Positions 21,279-33,630 of a stretch of 64,000 nucleotides of DNA are shown in pieces. The notes under the pieces were generated by a model, which was given only the letters and a program-made list of their open reading frames with translations, was not told the origin of the DNA and ran no database searches. The translations under genes and the position numbers were made by a program. Source of the stretch: Stachybotrys elegans (lineage: Eukaryota; Ascomycota; Sordariomycetes; Hypocreales; Stachybotryaceae); assembly GCA_020746835.1 (NCBI GenBank), contig JAGPNK010000015.1, positions 186,001 to 250,000 on the forward strand. Direction: 5' to 3'. How positions within the stretch are numbered: position 1 is the stretch's first letter; each line of letters begins with the position of its first letter.

Positions 21279-24200
21279 GGTGGAAAGCGGCTAGGAACCT
21301 GAGGGGACTCTGCGGTATAGAGATGGAGGATGATTTCGACGGGGGAAGGAGGAAAGCGTTGATGCGAAAAAGACAAGCTGAAGGGATGTGAGGCGGTCTC
21401 TGAGAGCAGTAAAGGGTAATCCAGAATCCGCCAGAAGAATTTTTCGCATACCCTCAAGAGTCTATTCTAAAACTAGGTCTTGTGACAAACCAAGGTTTTC
21501 TAGCAGTTACGGTCACGGCAGCATCCGCAGCCACATCACCGAGTGAGTCAGCGTGAGCCTACGCAGTGTGAAGGTTTCCAGTACTAATATGAGATAGAAA
21601 GCCATACCATCTATCCAGCTACCGCCCCCAAGAAGATAAGCACATTGCTGCTTTAGTTGTTTCAAATGCTGTTTGGATGCCCGACCCTCAACCAGGTAGA
21701 GGCGTTATTCACCTCTATATAAAGCAGGTGGTACAGAGAAAGGATATGACTTTTATTGTATCGACTGTAGTCGATATATAAAATAGGTAAGCTGAAAGAT
21801 GCAACGATAGATACAATGGGCGTTGTAAACTACCTGTCCTCCTCTTCCTCGTCTTCTTCTCCTTCCTTTGTCTTCCTTTATCCCTATTCTTCTTTATTCC
21901 CCCCCTCGATATCTCTAGATTGGGCCCTTTGTTCGACCAGCGGCACATACCATCAGCAGTAGGTTAATCCAACTGCTTTGAACAGGTGGAGAGGTTCCAC
22001 CGACTGGGTCAAAATCACCACGTTTTAATACATCGGCTCGGCCCGTGGTGGGGCAACCAGAGTGTTTCTCGTCGCATTATTACGCTGCGATTTACTCACC
22101 TGCGAACTATGTATGAGGAGATGGCTACTGGATGTGCGTCTTGGTGTGACACTGTTGTAGTCTTGAGTGAGTGAATGTGCAGCGATGAGTAAAATGTGGC
22201 CATGGAAGCACAGCTTGTGTTGTGAGACGGGTGGGAGACTGAGAGTCGAGAGGACAAGGGGGGCACAGACCTACCCCAAGCCCTCCCCAAGCCCCCACGG
22301 AAACGGAGCCTTTTGCCCGGCGTATCGGGCGGCGTGTTGTGGTGGTAGGGAGGAGGCAATTGGGGGTGGAGTGACTCGACGGAAGAGATGAAGTCAACAT
22401 GGGGCGACAGACGGTATCAGTACACGCATGAGAAAGTAGGACGAGAAGGGAACGGAAACGGAAGGAAAAGAGATTAGGAGGGGGAGTGCGCAGTGCGTTG
22501 CAGTGAGTGCAGAGAAGCGAAGAGCAGGCAGAGAGGCAGAGCAAGCAGAGCAGAGCGAGATGGCGCCCAACAGCGTCAGATAAGGCAGCCGTGCATGATG
22601 CCATACGACGGTGGGAGTGAGGGAGCGCGAGCTCAACTGAGACATGGCAAGTGCTGTTCTCTCATTTTATTTTATTTTTATTTTCCTTTTCCTTGCCAGG
22701 GTCGAAAATGTTCTCATTCTCACCGGTCGATGCAAGTGTGGGAGCCTGTGGAGCCTGGCAGGCGGTGATTGGCCCAGAGGGGCGACCGGTGAAGGCCAGA
22801 GTGCAGATCGCAGGCGGCAGCAGTGCGCAGTCCATGGCTGCTGGTTGCGCCATACAGGATACATGTGTATATGAAGTGCCATTGCATGAAGACGGGCATG
22901 GTCATGGACTCGTATATATGTACATAAAGTGAGGAGGAGAGCGTCGCAGCTGCCACCCTCCGTTATCACTGCACGTACATGTATTGGCGGTGCATACGTG
23001 GCACGACACGAGAGTCGAGGAGGGAAACAAAGAAAAGCAACAAGCTTGCCGGCCCAGTTTGGCTACGACGATGCGACGATGCGACGATGCACGCACCCCC
23101 CTGGCCGATCCGACGCGCTCTCGTCGACCGGTGTGATGAAAAACAACCAATATTGGAATTATTGGACGTGGGTCGCCAATGACAAATGCAGGACGTGACT
23201 TGTCACATGGCCCCTCGCCCTCGCCCTCGCCTCCCAGGCCCCAAGGCTCCCAGGCTCCCAGGCTCCAAGGCTCTGAGGCTCACAGGCTCCCAGGCTCTTC
23301 TGGGCTTCTCCAGCTTCTCCAGATAGGATGGAACCTGGTGCCAAACATGGGCATGATGGGATCTAACATACATAATTACAGACCTCAGAGATAAGGGCCT
23401 GTATATTTCCTTGGCCTACAGAGCATGTCCGAATACGGTTGGCACTACCTTATTTTATTTATTTGTATTTTTACCATCTTATCTCAATTTTAGCCCCTCT
23501 TCCAATCCCACCCCTCCGCTTTCTTTTCTTTTCCTCCCAGCGCCCGTCTCGATTCCTCATCTTGCTTCTTCCATCCATCCACCATCCATCGTCTCTCTCA
23601 CCCAGCAGCCCTCGGGCCAATCACCACACCACACGGGCCCCGTGTCCTGCTCCCACCCCTGCAAAGGTCTTGACCGGTCGGCCTTGATTTTCGACCTTGC
23701 ATCGTGTCTTTCATCCTCTTTGCTTCTTCTCTTTTCGTTTTGCCGCCCGCCACCAGCCACCCACCCTCCGACTCCGACGGCAGAACGCCAGCCAAGGGCG
23801 CTGATAACAGACACTCGCATGCCTTGGCACTACACCTTGCGGGCCACCAATTGTCCGAGAAGCCCGAATCGCCTCCAAACAGGCTCATCGGCGACGCCCA
23901 CCCGCCTATGCGGAAACACCCCCCCGAGGGCGACGGATGCCTGCCGCTGTCCTGGCAGCCTTATTCCTTTTCCGGAACACACAAAGAGGGAACAACTGGA
24001 CGGTGGCTGCTGACGGCTTATCTTCCTCCCCTCTTCCCTCCCACGCGTGTATATCTATGTACTGTACTCGGCTGGTACTGTCGCTTGCGTCAACCATGGA
24101 TGCCAGCCAGCCACCTCACACGTAGAGTGTGACAGCCAGAGACATGGCGCTCACGATGTCTCATTTTTGTCATGCTCGGCAGTTATCTCACAGCGTCGCA

Positions 24201-25260
24201 GCGATATTCCCCTCGTGGGTTGCATTCTGTCTGACTGCCTGCCAGGCCCGGGTTGCCACAGGAGTGTTGCATCAACTGCACCGGCTGAATTCATGCAAGA
24301 TAACGACATTCTTGGTATGAGATATGCACTGTGTCTATCCCAAGCTGGGAAAAGGAAAAAAAAACAAGAAAAGCAAAGAAACTTGCGCACCAAGTAAGCT
24401 CGACGAGGCCTCTTCCATCGCCGACGAACCAGACGTCCAGTGGCGGAATTTGCCATGATGCTGCTTCACGCCGGCAGTAGAATGCATGATCCAGCATCCG
24501 GCCACCGTCGCGGATGCATCTGCCCGGCCGCGCAAAGGGCCTCAAACAGCATCATCATCGTCGTGTGGGACTAGTTCAAGCTGTGCTACTAACCACGGGC
24601 AGAAGAAGCACGCTGACCCCGTCTCCCCGTCTTGCCAGTCTAGTCGAGTCTTCCCCCCCTCCCCATGTTAGTCCCATCTTGACCCTGGTTGGTTGTAGCC
24701 CATCTCACTCCCCTCCCCCCCGTCTCACATCCAGACCCTTGTCGCTTCGATTTGCCGCCTGCCGCCATCCAGTGAGGAGAGTAGTGAGACCGGTCTGCGC
24801 AACAATGAGGGGGCCAAGCCGGCCGACGGAGTCAGCTGGAAACAATCCTGGATTGCCAGGAGAGGCAGAAGAGAGAGCAGAGCCATGCAACATGTGGGGA
24901 GGGGAAATAACATAAAAGGAAAAGGCCTTCCCTGCCAGTGCCACTCGACCTTGCCCAGATTGTCGTGACAAGCCGACTCAGTTGGCATCAGGAGCAATCC
25001 TATCCTCTTCCATTCCCATCCTGTCCATTGCCTGACTTTTCCCCTCCATTACCCTCAACTCCTCGTGGCGGTCCACTTCCCACGCCCACGTCTTGTCTCG
25101 TGTCCTCTTGTCCCACAGTCATCTTCCCACTATTTCCTTCTAGAAAGACGGGAGAGAGTGCATCATAACCGCACCGCCCTTGCATCCTCCAGTCGGACAC
25201 CATATACCGAGTACCCTAACCCCCTCATATCCATTCCATACGCACTCAATCCCCGCCATC
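21279..25260. other. 4-kb intergenic region, CT-rich towards its 3' end
   Basis: No supported gene. Features seen: an AG/CT-rich stretch near 21830-21900, an 8 x 8-nt tandem repeat at 23233-23296, and a pyrimidine-rich stretch about 24600-25250 that probably serves as promoter and 5' leader of the gene starting at 25261. Frames of up to 200 codons (for example 23411-24013) are Pro/Ser-rich low-complexity translations of CT-rich DNA and lack family features. Confidence 0.5.
23233..23296 (+). repeat. Tandem repeat, exactly 8 x 8 nt
   Basis: Eight in-register octamers, consensus cccaggct, run from 23233 to 23296; variants differ at one or two positions (ccaaggct, ctgaggct, cacaggct). No gene contains it. 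Confidence 0.85.
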
Positions 25261-26362
25261 ATGTGCATCGGTACGATTTCCTGTCAGGTAATCTACCCTC
25301 ACCATCACGTCTGGCATCTCCGCACCAACCGCCAGCACCGGGATCTGAGCAAGCCGGAGCCTCTCCCGTACCAAGCCGTCGTCGAGAATCCCATTCCCGA
25401 CCTATTCAAGTTCAACGTAAGGAACCCATCCTCTCTCTTGTGTCCCCGCTCCTGACATTCCCCAGGAGAATGACGTCGCCTGGTTCTACCGGGCCTGCTG
25501 CATCTTCCTCGCCGAGGACATGCCCGATGCCGCAGTCCCTCGCATGCGTGACATGCCGTCGACCTTCTTCCTCCACTTTGTGTTGGATGCCATGAGGAAT
25601 CCCATCCACCCTCACGTCGTCGCTCTTCTCGGCGGCCTAATTGGGGGCTCCATGTGCGAGGGGAACCGCCGGGTCGAAGCGCACAAGAACTCGGCCACCC
25701 TCAACCTCTCATACAGGTTTTACCGTACCCTTCTGCGAACCATCCTTCACCTCCCTGGCGAGCCCCGCAGGCGTGACACCCAAACCTACATGCGAACCCT
25801 CCGAGGTACCATAAGCAACTGGGACGTCCACGTGTACGATGATATGATTGATGAGGACAAATGGCACCTCATGAAGTTTGTTGGCGACATGTACGACTAC
25901 CACCTGTACGATATTGGCAGCCTCATCAAGGCTTCCCCAGGGCCCTCCCCAACAGAGCACACGGATCGGGAGGCGACACCGTACATGGCTCTTCTGCCTC
26001 ACACTCGCCCCGACCCTCGCATCATCCCCCAACCTCCCATCCAACCTGGCACCACTGCGGGCCCTTCCACACCTCCTATCTTCCAATTTCAAGCTGCTCC
26101 CCAGGCCCCCGGGGCCGCCCCATTCATCGGGCCGCCCCGCCCCCCTTACATGGCTAGGGGAGGGAGGCTCAAGGGCAAGGACAGGAAGATTGCAAAGGGT
26201 AAGGGCAAGGCTGTCGCGCCAGCGGCTGCCCCGCCAGCGGCTGCCTCACCCGCAGCCAGCTCGCCTGACTCGTCTGTGGTCTTTACACCCGAATCTTCAA
26301 CTGCCGCCGACTCACCCGGGTCCGACTTGATTGTCTTCACCCCAGAGTCGTCTTCACCTTGA
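25261..26362 (+). CDS. Unrecognised protein with proline-rich tail and duplicated C-terminal motif
   Basis: 350 residues from exons 25261-25416 and 25466-26362 (49-nt intron, phase 0). I do not recognise the family. The first 210 residues look folded (FYRACCIFLAED, FFLHFVLDAMRNP, YDDMIDEDKWHLMKFVGDMYDYHLYD) with no signal peptide. The tail (about 230-350) is Pro/Ala-rich, has a basic patch GRLKGKDRKIAKGKGK, and ends in two near-copies of a nonamer: VVFTPESST and IVFTPESSS. TPES repeats could be phosphorylation or docking sites; that is speculation. Coding support comes from frame continuity across a well-formed intron and the long CT-rich leader. The start could be at an earlier in-frame ATG at 25180, but 25261 follows the leader directly. 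Confidence 0.75.
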
Positions 26363-27072
26363 TCTTTTTTTTCTTATTTCTTTCTGGTTGTATTAAGGAT
26401 TTCACTGTGACAGGACATGTATTTTTTGGGCTAACATTGAGAACACGACGTGAATGCAAGTAAAGGACATGGCCAGTATAGGACTGGAAGGGTACGGCAA
26501 TGCGGAGCTATATGGGCAGTATTGCCGGGCTATTTGCGCAAAAGTCACTGGATATTGGATATTGGGTGGAAGGGATATGAACCTTGGTACTCTCTTTTTC
26601 GTCATGACCTCGGATTTTCTTTACTCTGTCAGTTGTGATTTCTGATAGACGTGACGTTTGTCATGTCTTGCTTTCCTTGGCCGGATTCTACTACGCCTCT
26701 CACCAAAGCCAGCTGATCTTGGTGTTTGAAAATCGCGAAAGGCGAAGTTTCTTGTTTCTTATGTTAGTAGTTGGAATTGTCCTCCGTGTGTTTCATCGAA
26801 AACATATTGCCGTGTCTTCGTGCAGTGACTGATTAGTGGTGGTGAGATAAGATAAGGGACATGGCTCCCCACTGTCGCGTCACCGCCGTCAAACGCGTCC
26901 CTCCTTCATATCAATCTAACGCCCACGACAATTCGCCCATGGCACTTGACCCGACCCTGCAATCGCCCCGAAAGTAATCCTCGAAGATATGCGGATCGCG
27001 GAGTAGGATGGATAGAAAGACGTGAAGTCTCTACCGAAACAGCTTCAGCAACGCCTCGCCCTCGCTCCCATC
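26363..27072. other. Intergenic between unknown gene and CENP-T gene
   Basis: About 700 bp holding the terminator of one gene and the promoter of the next; no further gene seen. Confidence 0.5.
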
Positions 27073-28703
27073 ATGGACGAAACACCAACAAACCTAAGCA
27101 ATGGCAGGACGCCTGGACGCACTCCGATGCGCCGCGCCATCAGTGCAGAGCCTCCCTCGTCCCGCCGCTCCATACACACACCGCTCGATCGAACAGCACC
27201 CCGCGACCTCCTCAACTCGGTCCGGAGGGGCACCTCTGCCTCTGGCGGCCGCCGAAACAATGCGCCCACGCCGCACGCCACGGCTGCGCGCCGCGCCCTC
27301 CACCAGCGACGCACTGCGCTGTTCACGCCCGGCAAGAACCGCCGCAAGAGCCAGCTGCAGCAGCGCGAAACACCCCACGGACTCTTGTCGAACCTGGCGA
27401 AGGCGCTGGCACCGCATAGTAAGCGCATCGTCTCGTCCTCGTCGCCAAGAGAAGGGACCTCGAGCAGCATCGCACCGATAATGGAGGAGGAAGACGACGA
27501 CGAACTTCCCATCGATAGGCCGCGGCTGTCCCTGCCCATTGATGATGACGACGACGACGACGACGACGATCTACAGCCACCGCTCTCCTCGGGACTAGAG
27601 AACGACAATCTGACGGTTCAGTCGATTGAACTTCCGCGGCGATTTATCAGCGAGCCGCCGGATTCGCGACTGTCCCGCGGGAGCTTCGGCAGCGTGGGCG
27701 TCAGCGACTACTTTGAGCAAAACGAGCATTCCGAGGAGATCGGGCAGCACTCGGATTTCTTCCCGGGTCTTTTCGATAACCTCCAGGCTCAGATTGCAGC
27801 AAACGAGGGCGGCTATGAACGGTAGGATGGATGTGGACCTTTGTGAATGGATGGTGGCTAATCCTCGCAGGATGGATGATATTACGCAGAGGACGAATCT
27901 GGGCCGGGAAAGCGACTTTGGCTTGCAGATGCCGGTCGAGGTGGACGAACAGACGACCTTTCTACTGTCCGAACCGGCCCCCGAGCTCACCCATACGTCC
28001 CTGGTGGCAGAAAGCCCCGTCGCCGAGGCACATGCCGAAAATGCGCAGGATACGGAGCCTTTAATTGCTTTTGCCGACGACGACGATGATGATGACAACC
28101 ACGGCGGGTTTGAAGAGATGGATGGGCAGATGGAGGATGTGGAGGACAATGATGCTGAGGAGGACGCAACCGCCGTCGATCGGGGGGCGAGAGCAAGCCA
28201 GGCACGCAAGAAGCAGAAAAAGGTATCGAGATTAGGCATCGAGTATCCGGCCTTGCCGCCGTCCTTCGTCAAGAGGGTGGCGCAAACCGCCCTCCAATCC
28301 TCCAGCCTCAACAACCCGCGCATATCGGCCGACACGCTCGAAGCCCTCACCCAAGCCTCGGAATGGTTCTTTGAGCAGCTCGGCGATGACCTCGGCGCCT
28401 ACGCCGGCCACGCCAAACGCAAGACGATTGAGGAAAGCGACGTTGTCACGCTGATGAGAAGGTAAGTGGGGGGTATCACGAGAAGTGGCTCTTCTTTCTC
28501 TTCTTCTGTGGTCTCCTGGTCTAATGCTAGTATACAGACAACGCCAGATCAGCTCCGGCACGACAATGTTCTCCCTGGCGCAAAGGCATCTGCCCCGGGA
28601 ACTGCTGCAGGAGCTGCGCATGCCCGTGCCACAGCCCGCCAAGAAGCGCGATGCCAAGCGCAGGCGGATAGACGATGCGGACGAATCCACCGAGATTACA
28701 TGA
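27073..28703 (+). CDS. CENP-T: Inner-kinetochore protein CENP-T (histone fold)
   Basis: 501 residues from exons 27073-27821, 27871-28461 and 28538-28703. The N-terminal third is basic and disordered with TP motifs (RTPGRTPMRR, SIHTPLDRT, ALFTPGKN), as in CENP-T, where such CDK sites recruit the Ndc80 complex. Acidic runs follow (IDDDDDDDDD, FADDDDDDDN). The C-terminus is a histone fold: LPPSFVKRVAQTAL, ISADTLEALTQASEWFFEQL, AKRKTIEESDVVTLMRRQRQ, then the CENP-T extension MFSLAQRHLPRELLQELRM. It pairs with CENP-W at centromeric chromatin. Start taken at the ATG 27073; an upstream GTG-opened frame is not needed. It is convergent with SURF1, 51 bp between stops. Confidence 0.93.
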
Positions 28704-28754
28704 ATTTGTACAAGGGGGGAAGACAGAGGACTTTTTCAGGGACCGGAATATACA

Positions 28755-29913
28755 TCACACCTCCCGACTGGCGTGCATGCGGCGGGCCACGTTGGAGGAG
28801 GGCTTCTTCATGACCATGTAGAACATAATGGCGGTGGCTGCGGATAGACCGTACCTGTTTGGGGTATTCACGTCAGCGAAACGCAAAGGGATGCGGTATC
28901 GGCGTCTTTGGACATACCAGGTCAAGATGTAGTGGGCATGGTTATTCCTCAGGTTGACCTCGGCGGCTCGTCCGTAGGGGATGCCATTCGCCTCGTAGTG
29001 CATCATGCGCATAAAGTCGGGCACTGCATGGTGCTCGTTAGTCTATGTAGCTCTAGCGCAGAACGACAAGCCAGAAGACAGGACGAAAGAAGAAGACAAA
29101 ACATACCAACCGTCTCCTCGACCCAGACGGGCTGGCTGCCCGTCAAGGCGGCCATCTCGTGCACATCCGGGAAGAAGAACTCGCCCCTCTCGGGCCTGTT
29201 GTCGGGCGTAAACATGTTCTTCTTCCACGGCTCGCGCAGCAAGCCCTCGACGGTGACGTGTCCGGTGGGCAGGCCCTGGGGTCTCGAGGCCTGGCTGCGG
29301 TGCTGCTTGCTGATCCAGCCGCGGTTGACGAGGATGGTGGAGGCGCCGCCGCCGCGCTCGAGCGGCGTGACGACCATGTAGCCGTCCTTGCCGTCCTGCA
29401 GGCGCGGGCCGACGAGCATCTCCTGGTCGTGGCGGAAGCGGCCCGAGGCGCGGACGCGGCGGTAGTCGAAGTCGTGGATGGCGGCTGGGTCGATCTGCGG
29501 GGGGAGGGGGAGGGGGTCGCGCAGGAGGCGGTCCTCGAGCTTGGCGATGAGCTGCGTCTTCCAGCCGAGGCGCTGGACCTGCCAGGTGCCGAGGCCGAAG
29601 GCGACGATGGGCATGAGCGCTGGGAGGTGTTAGGGGCAAAAGGTTGTAGGTCATGTGTGTGTGTGGACGTACCGAGGAGGACCATGAGGGGCGTAAACTT
29701 GCGCTCGCCGCCGACGCGGACAATCCTGGCTGGCCCGTCGAGGACGGAGACGAACTCGGGATCGTCGGCGGCTTGCTTGCTGCGGGCGGCGGGCGACGTC
29801 GTCAAGGTTCGGCGGGTAGGGAGGCGCATCGGCGGCGGCCTGGATAGGAGGGGCAGGGGCCGGCGGGTGGCCCGCAGGCTGCGCAGGACGAGGCCTGCTG
29901 CTGCGCTGTTCAT
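28755..29913 (-). CDS. SHY1: SURF1/Shy1 cytochrome c oxidase assembly factor
   Basis: 319 residues from exons on the minus strand 29913-29673, 29619-29107, 29023-28918 and 28854-28755. It assists heme a3 insertion and Cox1 maturation in the inner mitochondrial membrane. The N-terminus MNSAAAGLVLRSLRATRRPLP is Arg-rich without acids, a presequence. SURF1 features in order: the first membrane segment with GLGTWQVQRLGWK, the intermembrane-space body with DYRRVRASGRFRHDQE, GYMVVTPLER, ILVNRGWI and EGLLREPWKKNMFTPDN, then the second membrane segment YGLSAATAIMFYMVM. Length is normal. An in-frame upstream ATG at 30003 exists but would bury the presequence. Confidence 0.95.
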
Positions 29914-31987
29914 GGTGAGGGTGGTATGGGATGGTTTTCTTGAGAGCTGCGTTGTGGATTCTGCCGGGTTGAGAATTGGTTGTGGCCCACTGTGGCTTTT
30001 CACCGCCTTTGGGATATGATGGAGGAAGCTTGACAGAAGTAAATGCTGCCATTTATTATTGTCTGTTCAAAACACCAATCTCTGGATATACGGATGTGAA
30101 AATTTTTACTCTGGTTCATGGTATTGTGTCTTGTTGCTCGTGTTCCACCACGACAGGACCATCGCTGCGAGGCAACGGCTTGCGCCGTGACTGGTGTAAG
30201 TGCAGCGATACGAGTCGACAACGATGAGGCTACTTTAGTTGTGGAAATGGTAGGCGCTACAAGAGAAGGGGCATGTGATGAAACTTCTTGTCCTGTATGC
30301 GGCGACGCTATTATTGTGGCACGATGTTACGAGTCAGGGCCGTGTATAGATGGTATGAGGTTGGCAATATGAGGAAAGCTCCTCCAATTCGGCACAATTA
30401 CCTCTGGTCTACTTGATGGAATATAGGTTGCGGCAGGCAGAAAGCGAAAAGAAAGGCTGGGAAAGTACTATCTATCTTAATTTCTGACGAGGGTATCCTT
30501 GTTCGCCATAGTTTCTCCCAGGCTGACATCTCGCGACAGAAGCATACAACGAGCAATCGTCGAGCATATGCTTGGAACAATGTAATACTGTATCATGAAT
30601 TCCCAAATCTTGCAACAATTTTCTGATAGAGGAAGAGAAACCAAGGGAGTCACGATGGCACCCCGTCTTCACCTAGCCTGTATATCGGCCCAATCTACCA
30701 TGGCTATTGAGGCTATTGCCAGCTCATGACAAGGCTGCAACGCGACCACGAAACATCTCCCATGGAACTCATCTCTATCCAGGGCAGGCACTCGAGCGAT
30801 GCGCTCGCACACGGGGGTCACGGTGTATACATCTCCTCTTCCGGCCGCTGGAGGCTTGCCCCATACGTAACAGCGGAACAAGACGCCGACATAATGCTAT
30901 TAACAGTACCATGGAATCAAGCTTAAAAGGCGTCGATCTTGCCTCGAAACCAGAAGCACCTCGTCAGCGGTTCAGGCCTCAGTTCCGCCGCCTCTTTCAG
31001 GCCAGCACACGGCCATTGGCTCGTCGACGGTTCTTGTCCGCATGCGTAGGTGAGCTGCTGCATGGGGGCTAAATAGCCGGATATTATTTATATTAATTGA
31101 AACGGGACGCTTCTTCCCAGCCAAGTATTGCGACTGCCGATACATGCCCTAGTCGGCTTCAAACGAATTTCGACAACGGTTTGGTTGGTACTAATTAATG
31201 TCGCATCACCAACCAATACTCCGACTTACACAGTCCAGGCTGTCAGTAAAGGACAATCCAAGGGAATAGTAATAGCTCGAATCTTCAGAATTGCACGCTC
31301 CAGATGCTGCGATGACGGGCGCCAAGCAGGGTAGACTCATTTCCACCCTGCCATCCTTGTCCAACATCAAACACCCTCCCGCACTGCACGAGGTTTGTCA
31401 ACCTGCCAAGACGGCAACCATATCAATACTAGTCAGGGCGAGCCGAGTCGTCACCAATCAGGCTGAATCCGATGGAACTTCTGACCTTTGACAGGTCTTC
31501 TATAGACATTGGGTCCATCACCCACTCAACTGCCCTTTCATTTCCTCCACCTGAATGGGGAAGTCCTCGACCGGAGGAGGCACCGAGGATGACTCGGCAG
31601 CTGCCCAAAGAATCCTCTTGGCAGAGGATATCAAGCGGCACGTCGAACAGGAGACCATGGTCGCGCCTAGAAAGGGCCTTTTGGGGGTGGTTTATTGTTC
31701 TCCAAGTTTGGATCGCCCAGCGAATGCATGAGATGTAGATCAAGACATGAGACGGGACTGCGAGACTCTGCCGATGCCCATTGCCGATGCCGGCTTCTAT
31801 TCAAAATAGTAATTTCCATGCATGTGAATGGGTGCTACCGATAGACTGGCAAGCTTGCGTGTAGAGATCCATGCGACAGAGCGATGGTATATGTAAAGCT
31901 TGCCTCGCCATGGCCGCCGCCCCCTGATATTCCTCCCCAAGACGAATAGTCAATCGCATATCGGCCAAGTTTCCTAAGCTCTGCACC
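29914..31987. other. 2-kb intergenic region, no gene recognised
   Basis: Only short frames. One of 70 codons at 30669-30881 (minus) has no visible family. Promoters of SURF1 and of the tyrosinase gene must lie here. Confidence 0.5.
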
Positions 31988-33243
31988 ATGGGCCGTCTTC
32001 TGTATCTTGCTTCTCTCCTGCTCGGTCTCTTAGCCGGAGCGCAGGCCGAATGTATGGAAAAGACTGTACACAAGCCATGGTATGTCAACGCTCCCTCTGC
32101 AGTGCGGACGTTATTACTTACATGTGACGATAGGCAGATGCTCACGCCGGCCGAGCAAACAGCCTTTATCGAGGCGGAACTCTGCTTGATGGAGCTACCT
32201 AGCACGTCGGGATATGAAGGGGCTCAGACTCGCTGGGATGACCTGCAGTTCAACCACATTGTGCAGACCCAGGTCGTCCATGACGTGGTACGTAGACGCA
32301 AAGGCCTTCTTCCCATCGCTGATGTATACTCACACAAGCGTCTCTAGGGTCACTTCCTCCCGTGGCACCGCTACTACGTTGCCATTCACGGCTTCATGCT
32401 CCGTGACGAGTGTGGCTACACAGGCCCTCTGCCGTATGTCTCTCACGCCCACCCCGTCGCATAGCTAACGGCCACAGGTACTGGGACGAGACGGCAGACT
32501 CTACGCTAAGCTCCCTCGACGAGTCTCCCGTGTTCCAGGAAGACGCCTTTGGCGGTACGGGCAGCGGCCCCCAGCGCTACATCACCGACGGGCCCTTTGC
32601 CAACCTGACGCTCCGGCTGCAGAGGATCGGTGAGCCGGCCGACGAGTACCGCATCTCGCGCTCTCTCAATTCCTTTTTCCTGGGCGGCGCGAGCCAGGCC
32701 AGCCTCAACTCTTGCTTCCAGGTGCAAACGTACACGGCAGCGTGGGAGTGCTGGCACGGACAGACGCACAGCGCGGGCCATATTGCCGTCGGCGGCCTCA
32801 ACAGCGACGTTGTCCTGAGCCCCGGCGAGCCCGTCTTCTTCCTCCACGTAAGCAATAACTCCCCTTCCCCCATACCATAGTAGCGCGCTGACGGCTCGCA
32901 GCACGGCTGGCTTGACGCCATGTGGTGGAAGTGGCAGACGCTCGACCTGCCCGGGCGCCTGACGGACATGGGCGGCCGCAACGTTGCGACCGACATGTTC
33001 CTGCGCTTGCTGCAGCTGCCGGCGCCGGGGCCCGAGTGGCGCGACTACGACGGCGACGAGGGCGGCAACACGACGACGCTCAACCACGTGCTGTACGCGG
33101 CGAACCTCTACCCCAACGTCACCGTCGGGGACGTCATGGACGTGGGTGGCGAGACCATCTGCGCCGAGTACTTCTACAGCGACAGCTTTACCGTCGAGGT
33201 AACGACGCTGGTCGATGGCATTCTTACTCCTGCGACTTTCTAA
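31988..33243 (+). CDS. Secreted tyrosinase-type copper oxidase
   Basis: 347 residues from exons 31988-32079, 32134-32287, 32348-32433, 32478-32847 and 32902-33243. MGRLLYLASLLLGLLAGAQAEC is a signal peptide. The CuA region holds FNHIVQTQVVHDVGHFLPWHRYY, with the expected spaced His residues, and DECGYTGPLPYWD downstream. CuB holds HSAGHIAVGG and FFLHHGWLDAMWWKWQ. Several N-glycosylation sequons (NLT, NTT, NVT) fit secretion. This is the short fungal tyrosinase/o-diphenol oxidase type without the C-terminal lid domain, oxidising phenols to quinones outside the cell. Splicing places two introns inside the copper-site codons (after CuA VHDV and within FFLH/HGW). Confidence 0.94.
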
Positions 33244-33630
33244 AGCGCGCTGTGCTGGACGGAGAGAGAAGGGGGCATGTCTGAATTATGGGAGGCTGGA
33301 CTTCAGAGGCAGATGGGCAATAGGAAGCAGTAGCTGGGAACATCAAAACAAGATTCCTGACTTATAAGACATGACCTGTGACCTTATAGCAGACACCACG
33401 CTCTGCTTTGCCCTCGTTCAATCATTCGGCCCATCACTGGGCGTCAACATGTTTTTTTTTGCATGCTGCCGTTGTTTTTAACAGATACAGAGACCTGCGC
33501 TTGAGAGGAGAGGCAAACCTTGAGACAAAATAGGAATCAGGAAAGAGATAATGGGAATCCCAGAGAACTTCATGTCACCGTACCCTATCTTGGCCAGCTT
33601 CTTTCGTCGACGTCGTATCATGTAACCCTT
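33244..33630. other. Spacer between convergent tyrosinase and kinase genes
   Basis: 387 bp with 3' ends of both genes; a T run lies near 33452. No gene. Confidence 0.5.

Noticed and set aside
23411..24013. 200-codon plus-strand frame
   Set aside because: Pro/Ser-rich translation of CT-rich DNA, with overlapping frames of equal quality and no domains.
29159..30019. 286-codon plus-strand frame opposite SURF1
   Set aside because: Antisense of a GC-rich coding region; crosses SURF1 introns without interruption by chance.
32506..33087. 193-codon minus-strand frame
   Set aside because: Opposite the tyrosinase exon; no features.
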